This document shows positions 1 through 6,810 of a stretch of 12,108 nucleotides of DNA, one piece after another; the first letter of the stretch is position 1; every line of letters starts with the position of its first letter. Made by a program: the position numbers and the translations under genes. Under the pieces are notes generated by a model. It saw only the letters and a list, made by a program, of their open reading frames with translations. It had not been told where the DNA came from and did not search any database. The DNA comes from Gammaproteobacteria bacterium (lineage in GTDB: Bacteria; Pseudomonadota; Gammaproteobacteria; Thiohalomonadales; Thiohalomonadaceae): assembly GCA_026193675.1 (NCBI GenBank), contig JAPHSO010000159.1, positions 1 through 12,108 of the forward strand, written 5' to 3'.

Positions 1-467
1 ATCAAGGTCCAAAACTTTTCAAAATCATCTTTAGCAGATTCAAGATGAAAGCTCATGGTGTTGGTCTTATTACTGAGAAAATGGTCAATATTGCTCTCCA
101 CGGTATCAATGTAGTCGAGCGCAATATCCTCTGCGGATTGGTTATTTTCACCGTCGAGCAGAATTCCCTCTTTATAGGCCTTCATAATTCCATAGGCTTC
201 ACGTCGCGCAAAACTTTTAGCTGTTTTAGAAATCTCTCTGCTGAGGTGAACATAGATGGCATCGTCACCATAAATTCGATCCAGTCTGCCCAGAAACCAT
301 GAGAGTCGATTGTCTGCTTCGATATGGTTGTCCGGATAGGTGAGTCGCGCCTCTCCTATTAAAGTGGCGCGGGACTCATGAAGTGCGGTGTAGTTGGTGA
401 TGTGTTGGCAGGCTTTAATAAATGTTGTTGAACCACAGCGGCCTGTATTGAGTATAAAAATATTCAT
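1..467 (-). CDS. sulfotransferase-like protein, partial (C-terminus beyond window)
   Basis: The minus strand is open from an ATG at 467 to the window edge, giving 155 complete codons, so the C-terminus is missing. The protein begins MNIFILNTGRCGSTTF. A first beta strand followed by TGRCGSTT (residues 8-15) matches the 5'-phosphosulfate-binding loop of PAPS-dependent sulfotransferases, which usually reads TGRSGTT or similar. By family knowledge it would move a sulfuryl group from PAPS to a sugar, lipid or peptide acceptor in the cytoplasm. The 3'-phosphate-binding half and the acceptor site are not fully visible, so the substrate and activity are unknown. No signal peptide or membrane segment is seen. 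The start lies 16 bases after the stop of the glycosyltransferase gene, so it is the third gene of a minus-strand operon. An AAGG sequence sits about 14 bases before the ATG, which is rather far for a ribosome-binding site, so translational coupling is possible. Another P-loop kinase-like role cannot be excluded. Confidence 0.72.
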   Translation of the reverse strand, partial: MNIFILNTGRCGSTTFIKACQHITNYTALHESRATLIGEARLTYPDNHIEADNRLSWFLGRLDRIYGDDAIYVHLSREISKTAKSFARREAYGIMKAYKEGILLDGENNQSAEDIALDYIDTVESNIDHFLSNKTNTMSFHLESAKDDFEKFWTL

Positions 468-483
468 ATTGTTTTTAAGGACC

Positions 484-2343
484 TTAATCAGCCAGTGTCG
501 ATTTCCAGTGGATTCTATCCTGGCTGTATTGAGATATGGCATCGACAATCTCGTTAAGTCGCTTTTCCCGATTATCGGCTGAACCAATCAGCTTGTAAGC
601 GGCGGCATCTTCGCCAAAATTATGCTCGATATTATCGATGAACGTTTTAAAATTCAGTTTTGCTTCGGTAGTCAGCGTTGAGTTGTCGATACTATTCCAC
701 CACTGTTGTGGATCACTAAATATTGTTCTAAACAGGGCGATATTTTTGATGATCTGATTCTGCTTGGTGAGATATTTATGATGCATGTTCGCCTCAATCT
801 GTTCTACATACGCTCTTATCTCATCTGTGGAAATTGTCTGTTGCGGGTATCCCTCTGCCGTTAGAAGTTCCATGGTAAACAGCATCACATCGCCAAAGAA
901 CTGACGTTCAAACTCTCCCGATAGATCGATCTGCCTTTGTTCACGATTAACGCCGGGTCTGAACTCTGACTGGCCCGTCTCATGAACGGTGCGCTTATGT
1001 AACATCGGTAGATTTGCGGAGACAAATTGATCTCCCAACTCCGCTTTAATAATTCGCCCAAGCACCGGCCCAGCCATCCTCAACTTAAGCGTGGCAAAAG
1101 GGATGAAGTAGTCGAGTGCACTGGCTCTGAATATGTAGTTTCCGGTATAGATGGTTCTTGCCGCTGCGATAGTGGTGTTGAGCTGTTGGTGTTCATAATA
1201 GGTTTTACGGGTGGGATGCTCGCCATCAAAGAAACGATTGAGTTTGTCGGCGAAATCACTAAAGCAGGCAAAGTGATCATGTTGTGCCGTGAGTGGGCAG
1301 CTGTACTGGAATGATTGCGATGTCGTTTTAAATCCAAATAGATCAGCCATGTCATGATATGAGGCGTCATCGGTTCGTGGTTTCTGCATGTTGTGGAATT
1401 GACAGGAGACATTCGGTTTCTGTGTTGAGATACGGTGCAGAAACGAAATCACATCCTCCAAAAAGTTGCCAGCCATCACCGAGGGAGAGACCGGTGGATC
1501 ACCCACCACTTTACCGGTCAAAATCTCAATCGGCTGCTGAGTGAAAATCTGTTCAAGATCATGCAGGAAGCTGATGGCGTAGATGTCCCGATCCCCCTCG
1601 GGTGTATTCACTTTGACCTTAAACTCTTGGTCACTATCGATAAAATAAAATAGTGTTGGCACCTCACTATCGATCAGTTTACGAAGTTTAAGATAGGTGA
1701 TGTTGCGCATAATTGATGCGCCTTTGTGGTAGAAACGAGATCTATCAATGTTTCCTAAAATCGGTTTGAGTGCCACCTTTTCAGAGTCGGGGAGCTGGTC
1801 GAGTTGCTGTAACTGCTCATGTTGACCAAAGTAGATCACCTCTAGACCCTCACCACAAAAGTGCTGAGCAATGTCGCGGTTTTTTGAGATGTTACTTATC
1901 TCTTTAGAGTCATCGGCAATGATCACCTTCACCTTATTGAATCGACCATCAATCTGACCACCATAGTGAAATGTGTGACAGAGGGTTAACAGGCTATCGA
2001 GGCAGCTCTGCAGGTGTTGAGGCCTATCGGCTACCGGAATGGTGATGATGAAGCTCGGGCGATATTTCCTGTTGGCACAGTTCTTCAACGAGATGAGCTG
2101 CTCCAGCTCTCGGTAGAGCTGTTGATACTTCTGCAAATAGGTTTCATTAAGGTAGTCGCTGCGCTCACCCCAAAGCTCGTCGCCAATCAGCTGGATCGCT
2201 TTCTGATAACGCTGCATGGTCTCTTTCAATGTGCAGTTGGCATAGGAGTCGCCAATCAATTGATCGCCAAGCTGATGCAGCATTGGATTATCGTCAAAAA
2301 GCGCTACAAAAAACTCAAGCGCAGGGAGATCTGTATGGGCCAT
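484..2343 (-). CDS. GT-A fold glycosyltransferase-like protein (family 2-like), 619 aa
   Basis: A 619-residue protein, probably cytoplasmic, with no signal peptide or membrane helix. Residues 1-92 are a helical N-terminal extension. A GT-A nucleotide-sugar fold then follows: FIITIPVADRP (98-108) resembles the first strand of family 2 glycosyltransferases, VIIADDS (140-146) the second acidic motif, ASIMRN (209-214) the usual RN-containing helix, and FIDSDQEF (234-241) the metal-binding DxD. Further motifs are AGPVLGR (424-430) and HKRTVHE (449-455), which may be acceptor-side. Residues 480-619 form a long helical tail without a recognised motif. By family knowledge the enzyme transfers a sugar from a nucleotide donor; donor and acceptor cannot be read here. 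It is larger than a typical 250-350-residue family 2 enzyme because of both extensions. The ATG at 2343 has GGTGA eight bases upstream. It lies between the ThDP enzyme (28-base gap) and the sulfotransferase-like gene (16-base gap), suggesting one glycan-related pathway. Confidence 0.7.
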   Translation of the reverse strand: MAHTDLPALEFFVALFDDNPMLHQLGDQLIGDSYANCTLKETMQRYQKAIQLIGDELWGERSDYLNETYLQKYQQLYRELEQLISLKNCANRKYRPSFIITIPVADRPQHLQSCLDSLLTLCHTFHYGGQIDGRFNKVKVIIADDSKEISNISKNRDIAQHFCGEGLEVIYFGQHEQLQQLDQLPDSEKVALKPILGNIDRSRFYHKGASIMRNITYLKLRKLIDSEVPTLFYFIDSDQEFKVKVNTPEGDRDIYAISFLHDLEQIFTQQPIEILTGKVVGDPPVSPSVMAGNFLEDVISFLHRISTQKPNVSCQFHNMQKPRTDDASYHDMADLFGFKTTSQSFQYSCPLTAQHDHFACFSDFADKLNRFFDGEHPTRKTYYEHQQLNTTIAAARTIYTGNYIFRASALDYFIPFATLKLRMAGPVLGRIIKAELGDQFVSANLPMLHKRTVHETGQSEFRPGVNREQRQIDLSGEFERQFFGDVMLFTMELLTAEGYPQQTISTDEIRAYVEQIEANMHHKYLTKQNQIIKNIALFRTIFSDPQQWWNSIDNSTLTTEAKLNFKTFIDNIEHNFGEDAAAYKLIGSADNREKRLNEIVDAISQYSQDRIHWKSTLAD

Positions 2344-2371
2344 CTAATGGGTCACCGAGCTCACTTCCAGA

Positions 2372-4039
2372 CTAACGTCGAGAAGAGTAGTTGGGGAAAT
2401 TGTCTTTATCGATCATGATTTCGATCAGGTTGATCGAATTGGTGAGATCGCTGTTCTCAAAAACATGATCAATATCGCTATTTGAGTCGACTCTTTTGTA
2501 GTTAATACCAAATGATTTTGAGAGCGCCTCAAAGTCAGGATTGATAAAGTCGCAATTGATAAATCGCTGGTTATATTGCTGCGATTGATTCTTGCGGATG
2601 AGCCCCATCGTAGCGTTATTGAAGAGGATGATATTGAGCGGTCTGTTGTAGTTGACCGCTGTCATGATCTCCATGCAGCACATCTGAAATCCGCCATCAC
2701 CCAGGATCGCAAAGGTGGTTTTTTGATTAGAAAAACGTGCGCCGATCGCCGCCGGGATGGCGTGACCCAGTGAGGATACTCCCGAGTTTGGATAGTAGCG
2801 GTTACCGCTTGAGACCTTAAAAAAGTTCTGGGCAAAGATAATATTGTCATCAAATATCACCGCCCCTTCAGGAAAGTGTTGCTCGATCCTTGAGAAGAGA
2901 TGTTCGATCACAGAAAAGCCGCTCTGAAAGATGGCATAGTCACTATTGGCAGAGCGCTTAAGCTGTTCAATATATTGGCTGGTCTCGTTGAGAAGATCTA
3001 GCGCCTGGTTATCTGCACCGATACGTTGCAAGACACCACTGATCACCTCATGGATATCACCCGGTATCGCCATATCGGCCTTAAAGACCTTCTCGAGCTG
3101 TTCTGGATTGCTATCGATCTGGATAATCTGCTTATCTTTTAACAGCGCATCATCCCAGAGATAGCTGGTGCGTTCGTTAAATCCGGCGCCGAGGAATATG
3201 ACCAGATCGGCGCGCTCGACAATATATTTGTAGGCGTGCCCGCTGGAGGTGACACCCAGGCTCCCTAGTGAGAGAGGTGATCCTTCGCTGATCACCCCTT
3301 TTGCTTTCAGGCTGCTGGCAATCGGGATGCTTCTCTGCTCACTCAGTTGTGCAACCACATCCTGGGCATGACCCTTAATGCAACCGAACCCGGCCACAAT
3401 GACCGGATGCTTCGCCGCCAGAATCTTGTCTGCCAGGGCGTTGATTGCTGCAGAGCTATCATGCAGGGGGTGGTTGGTACTATCGGTCTTAATATGATCA
3501 AGCAGTGACTCGTCGATCAGCTCTTGCTGGATATTGTAGGGAAAGCTCAGAACGACGGGGCCTGAACTGGGCGAGAGAAGAATCTGTGATGTGCGGTTTA
3601 GCACCTGAGGCAGGTAGTCTGTTCTCTCAACAATTTTGTGGTATTTGCTGATGCCTTTAAACAGGGCGCTCTGGTCGATGGTGCCCCCCTCGCCGGAACT
3701 CTCCTGTAGCCCCCCTTTGCCGAAGATGTGAGTCGATGTCTCACCGGTAATGACCAGGATCGGCTGTTGGTCGGCATAGGCGTTGGCGATGCCGGTGACC
3801 AGGTTTGTGGCACCCGGTCCTGCAGTGGTGATGCAGGCTGAGATCTCTCCTGAGGCGCGTGAATAGCCTCCGGCCATAAAGGCCGCCCCCTGTTCATGCT
3901 TGGCTAGAACCGCCTCAATCTTCGAGTCATAGAGCGCATCGTAGACGGGCAAAATATGGGCGCCGGGCATACCAAAGATATGTTTAATACCCAGCCGTTC
4001 CAGATACCTGACGACGAACTCACTAACCTTAATTTTCAT
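2372..4039 (-). CDS. ThDP-dependent acetolactate synthase-like enzyme (probably not a true AHAS), 555 aa
   Basis: A full-length ThDP enzyme of the acetolactate synthase large-subunit superfamily (usual length about 550-580). Visible in order are the Pyr domain with the cofactor-activating glutamate E49 in KHEQGAAFMAGGY, then TTAGPGATN (71-79), NAYADQQP (86-93) and QES (112-114); the central FAD/nucleotide-like domain (about 190-340, with GAGFNER at 284-290); and the PP domain with GDGG (447-450), 24 residues, then NN (474-475), the Mg-ThDP motif. True AHAS has a conserved tryptophan in GMVRQWQ; here the stretch is GLIRKNQ (479-485) with Asn at 484, which argues against branched-chain amino acid synthesis. 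No ilvN/ilvH small subunit is adjacent. Known relatives include YerE, a ThDP/FAD carboligase making a branched sugar for Yersinia O-antigen. With a glycosyltransferase and a sulfotransferase-like gene next door, a sugar-modifying carboligase is a reasonable inference, but a 2-oxoacid decarboxylase or oxidase is equally possible. The ATG at 4039 has no strong Shine-Dalgarno sequence. First gene of the operon. Confidence 0.85.
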   Translation of the reverse strand: MKIKVSEFVVRYLERLGIKHIFGMPGAHILPVYDALYDSKIEAVLAKHEQGAAFMAGGYSRASGEISACITTAGPGATNLVTGIANAYADQQPILVITGETSTHIFGKGGLQESSGEGGTIDQSALFKGISKYHKIVERTDYLPQVLNRTSQILLSPSSGPVVLSFPYNIQQELIDESLLDHIKTDSTNHPLHDSSAAINALADKILAAKHPVIVAGFGCIKGHAQDVVAQLSEQRSIPIASSLKAKGVISEGSPLSLGSLGVTSSGHAYKYIVERADLVIFLGAGFNERTSYLWDDALLKDKQIIQIDSNPEQLEKVFKADMAIPGDIHEVISGVLQRIGADNQALDLLNETSQYIEQLKRSANSDYAIFQSGFSVIEHLFSRIEQHFPEGAVIFDDNIIFAQNFFKVSSGNRYYPNSGVSSLGHAIPAAIGARFSNQKTTFAILGDGGFQMCCMEIMTAVNYNRPLNIILFNNATMGLIRKNQSQQYNQRFINCDFINPDFEALSKSFGINYKRVDSNSDIDHVFENSDLTNSINLIEIMIDKDNFPNYSSRR

Positions 4040-4079
4040 ATAACCGTAAAAATTATGCTGTTTGGGGATGATCCTTTTG

Positions 4080-4091
4080 GTGACTGGTCAC
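4080..4091. promoter_or_regulatory. short inverted repeat, possible operator
   Basis: GTGAC-TG-GTCAC is a perfect 5-bp inverted repeat with a 2-base centre, located 41-52 bases upstream of the ATG of the ThDP enzyme. That placement suits an operator, but such a short palindrome can arise by chance. Confidence 0.22.
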
Positions 4092-4107
4092 ATACCCAAT
4101 GGGCCAT

Positions 4108-4138
4108 AGCCTGGCAGTTCATCCTCAACTGCAAGGCT
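4108..4138 (-). promoter_or_regulatory. imperfect hairpin in the probable leader of the minus-strand operon
   Basis: The left arm AGCCTGGCAGTT (4108-4119) and right arm AACTGCAAGGCT (4127-4138) pair over 12 positions with one mismatch, around a 7-base loop. It begins 68 bases upstream of the ThDP enzyme's start codon. No T-run follows on either strand, so it is not a standard intrinsic terminator. If the operon promoter lies further upstream, the hairpin would form in the 5' leader RNA. Alternatively it is a DNA operator. The strand assignment is an inference. Confidence 0.4.
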
Positions 4139-4344
4139 CGTTTAGGGGCGAAATAATATCGTAAATAGCTGTTCGTTGCCCACTTGGGATTGTGGTCGAG
4201 TATCATCATCAATCCAAACGGCCAGGCAGGATTGGGATGACTGGATCTGTATCTGTCAGTTCGGGGACGTAACTGATTGAACTAAAGGGTAATTATTTAG
4301 GTTATTTTCTCTCCATAACGGCCCAATCCAGTGATGTCAGCTAT

Positions 4345-4366
4345 ATTCAATAGTCGATGATTGAAT
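4345..4366. promoter_or_regulatory. 7-bp inverted repeat, possible regulator-binding site
   Basis: ATTCAAT, 8 bases, then ATTGAAT: perfect 7-bp arms, an arrangement typical of sites for dimeric helix-turn-helix regulators. It lies about 210 bases upstream of the repeat-protein gene and 75 bases upstream of the short ORF at 4441. No regulator gene is present in the window to pair with it. Confidence 0.28.
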
Positions 4367-4440
4367 TAGTATATGTCCAGATAGACACTCATTGTGAGCC
4401 GCCCATGCAGTGCCGTCGCTGATGGATAGTAGAGGAAGGG

Positions 4441-4566
4441 ATGAAAAGACAACCAAAACAGTCTCAGCTGTTACAGCAAGGGATCAGGCCCTCCAGCCCC
4501 CTTTGGCTTTATATATCCCAAAATTTCAGGTTTGTCTCTGTTAACACTCTCTGTGATATGTCGTAG
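4441..4566 (+). CDS. possible small ORF, 41 aa, upstream of the repeat-protein gene
   Basis: An ATG at 4441 is preceded by a purine-rich AGAGGAAGGG, with GAGG five bases from the start, a better ribosome-binding site than that of the larger gene downstream. The reading frame runs 41 codons to TAG at 4564-4566 and ends 8 bases before the ATG of the repeat protein. The peptide begins MKRQPKQSQLLQQG, basic and Gln-rich, followed by a more hydrophobic half (PLWLYISQNF). It resembles no family I know. It could be a real small protein, a leader peptide whose translation is coupled to the gene below, or chance. Confidence 0.3.
   Translation: MKRQPKQSQLLQQGIRPSSPLWLYISQNFRFVSVNTLCDMS
4467..4477. repeat. 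11-base palindrome
   Basis: GCTGT-T-ACAGC, perfect 5-bp arms around one base. It lies about 100 bases before the start of the repeat-protein gene, inside the possible small ORF. A regulator site is conceivable, but chance is also likely. Confidence 0.18.
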
Positions 4567-4574
4567 TGATCTGA

Positions 4575-6545
4575 ATGAAACGCTTTCCAACACTTCTAAT
4601 TGCGATTGTTGCTCTCATGCTGGCGGGACCTCCGGTCACACTGGCGGACGAGTGGAGTGATGCCGGTTTCAGCTCACTACGTAGTGTCATCTGGCAGAGT
4701 GCCGGCTTTACACTGCGAGAAGCTAAAAGGTGGCGTAGTCGTTGCAACATCACCGATCCAAAACAGGTGGCCGAGTGGGAATTAATCGGCCTGAACACCC
4801 CTACAGAGGTGAGTTTCTGGATGAAGAAGGGTTATACCACTCCCGAGATGGTGGTCGATTTCCGCAACTCTGAATCGGGAGATGGTGATGGGGAGCCTCC
4901 TCAAGTGGAGGTGCGTCAGGAGCCGGAAAGCAGTCGCAACTCTCAAATTTCGTCAGAACGTAAGAAGCGCGAATGGCAGAGAAAGAGCCAGATCAGTGAT
5001 TTGGTGAACTCAGGTGTTGCCCCCTCTGTTGCTGAGGAGTGGATCTACTCCGGCTACTCATCGGAAGAGTCAAAGAGCTGGTTGAAGATAGAGGGAATTG
5101 AGCTACCCGATGATATTAACCCCTGGTCAGATATTGGTATCGACAGCCCTGAGACGCTCTACCAATGGTTGAAGATCAAGCAGGTCAAAAGCCCCTCCGA
5201 TCTGACGGCCTGGATGAAAATTGGAGTGGCCGATCCTGCAACGCTAAAGCGCTGGTTAGAGATCAAGCAGATCAACCGCCCAGCCGACCTGTCAGCCTGG
5301 TTAAATATTGGGGTGCAGGATCCGGAAGCTGTGACCAAATGGCTGAAATTTAAGCAAATTAGCAAACCTGATGATCTGTCGGCCTGGTTTGAAATTGGTA
5401 TTGAGAAGCCGCTAGAGCTGCAGCAATGGCTCTCTAAGGGGCTGACCACCGTTGCCGCGGTTAAGAAGCAGATGATCTTTGAGAAGAGCGAAGATGAGAA
5501 ATTTGCTCGACGTGGCATCTCACCTGAGAGTGTCGCCGCCTGGAAAAAGATTGGGGCACAAACATACAACCAGGTTAACTATCTGCTCAAGAGAGGATTT
5601 ACCATTGAGGAGCTAAAGGGTTGGGTCGCTGCCGGTTTTACGGTTCTTAATGATATTGAGATCTGGCGGAAGACTAAATTGGGAGCAGAAGAGTCAAAGC
5701 GCTGGAGGGCTGCCGGGTTTATCCCTGAGGAGGTCTTTATGGTTTTGGCTGAAAAATACACTCTTGAGGAGATTCTTGAATGGAGCAACGTTCTAGGGCC
5801 GGTCTCCAGCTCAATGGAGCGGATCAATAGCTGGCGAGCCTCCCGATTTAGCCCAGCGGATGCAAAAAGCTGGATTGAGGTCCACCAAGATGTCAGTGCG
5901 GCCAAGGCCGCTATTTGGCGAGATGCCGGTTACCGGCCAGAGAGTGAATGGGTGCTGCTTGATACAACCCCGGAGGTTGTTGAGAGATGGCGTAACAGTG
6001 GTGCTGCACCGAGCACCGTGATGTTTTGGGTTCAAAGTGGCTTTGGTGTCTCTGAGGCCTTGCCATGGATTGAGGTGGATTTAAGTGCCCAGCAGTCACG
6101 AAAATGGCGTGACAATGGCTACACTCCAGATGAGGCGATGACCTGGATTAGACACGGGATTACCAGCCCAACTCAGGCCCAAAAGCTCAAGCAGATCACA
6201 ATCGATGTATCCGATCACTTCAGCAGAGGGGTGATCTATAACTCATTTAGAAAAACGGCTAAATTGCTCGACATCCACAAGCTACACACTCAGATCGGCC
6301 CGCGAAATCCGGTCAATGGAAAGTCTGGAGGGCAGTTTGACACCTTAACCCCCTATGCAAAGTGTATGACCGCCTATGCCAATAAAGATGGGGTTTCAGA
6401 TAGTACTGTGATGGAGATAGAGGGTTCCTACTTTAATGGGATCATCATGAGAGATTCTAAATCCAAGAGGTTTATGGGCCAGTACCATGAGTCTTGTAAG
6501 CAGTGGACCGTCTATATCTATACCATCTGGCTTGTTGCTAAATAG
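4575..6545 (+). CDS. exported Trp-anchored helical-repeat protein, 656 aa, function unknown
   Basis: I do not recognise a named family. Residues 1-24 are a signal peptide (MKRF start, hydrophobic core, likely cleavage after VTLA, before DEW), so the protein is probably periplasmic or secreted. From residue 27 to about 535 it consists of units of 13-15 residues with pattern W-x3-G-(F/Y/I)-(S/T)-P-x-x-(A/V)-x-x-W; Trp occurs at 27, 40, 53, 68, 82, then 156, 169, 184, 198, 213, 227, 242, 256, 271, 285 and later at 350, 364, 377, 403, 420, 433, 448, 472, 485, 498, 511 and 524. A charged, low-complexity linker (about 97-139) breaks the array. Residues 170-285 are four regular 29-residue repeats. 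The C-terminal part (about 540-656) lacks the repeats and holds two Cys (597, 641) that could form a disulfide. Short helical units of this kind usually stack into a solenoid for binding proteins or peptides, which is an inference. The start ATG has only a weak ribosome-binding site. Confidence 0.85.
   Translation: MKRFPTLLIAIVALMLAGPPVTLADEWSDAGFSSLRSVIWQSAGFTLREAKRWRSRCNITDPKQVAEWELIGLNTPTEVSFWMKKGYTTPEMVVDFRNSESGDGDGEPPQVEVRQEPESSRNSQISSERKKREWQRKSQISDLVNSGVAPSVAEEWIYSGYSSEESKSWLKIEGIELPDDINPWSDIGIDSPETLYQWLKIKQVKSPSDLTAWMKIGVADPATLKRWLEIKQINRPADLSAWLNIGVQDPEAVTKWLKFKQISKPDDLSAWFEIGIEKPLELQQWLSKGLTTVAAVKKQMIFEKSEDEKFARRGISPESVAAWKKIGAQTYNQVNYLLKRGFTIEELKGWVAAGFTVLNDIEIWRKTKLGAEESKRWRAAGFIPEEVFMVLAEKYTLEEILEWSNVLGPVSSSMERINSWRASRFSPADAKSWIEVHQDVSAAKAAIWRDAGYRPESEWVLLDTTPEVVERWRNSGAAPSTVMFWVQSGFGVSEALPWIEVDLSAQQSRKWRDNGYTPDEAMTWIRHGITSPTQAQKLKQITIDVSDHFSRGVIYNSFRKTAKLLDIHKLHTQIGPRNPVNGKSGGQFDTLTPYAKCMTAYANKDGVSDSTVMEIEGSYFNGIIMRDSKSKRFMGQYHESCKQWTVYIYTIWLVAK
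5082..5429 (+). repeat. four tandem 87-bp (29-residue) in-gene repeats
   Basis: Within the repeat-protein gene, residues 170-198, 199-227, 228-256 and 257-285 are four copies of exactly 29 residues with no insertions. Each begins LK/LE-(I/F), carries P-x-D-(L/I)-x-x-W in the middle and I-G-(I/V)-x-x-P near the end, and closes with W. Each copy consists of two half-units of 14-15 residues. The DNA copies have diverged, but phrases such as aagatcaagcag and gatctg recur, which suggests duplication of an 87-bp unit. Confidence 0.85.
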
Positions 6546-6733
6546 GCGTTACCCTCACCTGGTTCGGCACCTGAGCTGTCATGTTTCAAGAGTGTTATTT
6601 TGTCGCTCTATCTGGTGTGGCGACTCTAGCTCTGAAATCGATAACGCCATACAATAACCAACTAATATACTAAACAATAGACTATGGCCTGGAAAACCGG
6701 GAGAGACATCGTCTTGAATGGGGTATAGTATTA
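6546..6733. other. intergenic stretch without a gene or clear terminator
   Basis: Between the repeat protein and the promoter region I see only weak structure. A small hairpin with CTCA/TGAG outer arms lies around 6555-6576. A GTCGC/GCGAC pair is at 6602-6606 and 6620-6624. A 7-bp inverted pair, GGCGTTA (6545-6551) and TAACGCC (6642-6648), sits about 90 bases apart. None has a T-run, so no intrinsic terminator is supported. Confidence 0.45.
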
Positions 6734-6761
6734 TGGACAAAAATTAATAGACAATTATAAA
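6734..6761 (+). promoter_or_regulatory. putative sigma-70 promoter for the binding-protein/GGDEF-EAL operon
   Basis: TGGACA (6734-6739, five of six matches to TTGACA), a 16-base spacer, and TATAAA (6756-6761, five of six matches to TATAAT) in an AT-rich stretch. Transcription would start near 6768, leaving a leader of about 43 bases before the ATG at 6811. There is no other good pair nearby. Confidence 0.5.
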
Positions 6762-6810
6762 CAAAACAATATGTTAGGCGGTATATGAACGCTTGCGGAG
6801 AGATAAGGGA

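Larger units (their letters stand above)
4040..4574. other. divergent intergenic region, 535 bp, no established gene
   Basis: This stretch separates the minus-strand operon from the plus-strand repeat-protein gene and should hold promoters for both. It contains a strong imperfect hairpin (4108-4138), three smaller inverted repeats (4080-4091, 4345-4366, 4467-4477) and a 41-codon ORF with a good ribosome-binding site (4441-4566). I found no convincing -35/-10 pair in either direction, no tRNA and no insertion-sequence end. It is long for a bacterial intergenic gap, so a small RNA or regulated leader is possible but not shown. Confidence 0.6.

Noticed and set aside
2014..2418. 134-residue plus-strand open frame
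   Set aside because: It lies opposite the glycosyltransferase and the end of the ThDP gene, with no ribosome-binding site or family resemblance.
4210..4234. CAATCC / GGATTG inverted repeat
   Set aside because: Six-base arms with a 13-base loop are too weak to call.
4537..4572. TTAACA with a 17-base spacer as a promoter for the repeat-protein gene
   Set aside because: The matching -10 (TAGTGA) has only three of six consensus bases and would place transcription start at the start codon.
5159..5569. 136-residue open frame on the minus strand across the tandem repeats
   Set aside because: It lies wholly inside the repeat-protein gene on the opposite strand, and its apparent repeats mirror the coding repeats. 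It is a shadow of codon bias.
6555..6576. Possible terminator hairpin after the repeat-protein gene
   Set aside because: The stem is broken by a three-base bulge and no T-run follows.
6545..6648. GGCGTTA / TAACGCC inverted pair after the repeat-protein gene
   Set aside because: Seven-base arms 90 bases apart with no transposase or flanking duplication do not support a mobile element.
6774..6780. GTTAGGC, identical to an integron attC core (GTTRRRY)
   Set aside because: No matching RYYYAAC partner with complementary arms is found upstream, and there is no integrase or cassette structure. A 7-mer match is expected by chance.
6793..6810. TTG at 6793 as the start of the binding protein
   Set aside because: It would translate through the Shine-Dalgarno region and add a charged hexapeptide before the signal peptide. 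ATG at 6811 has correct spacing.
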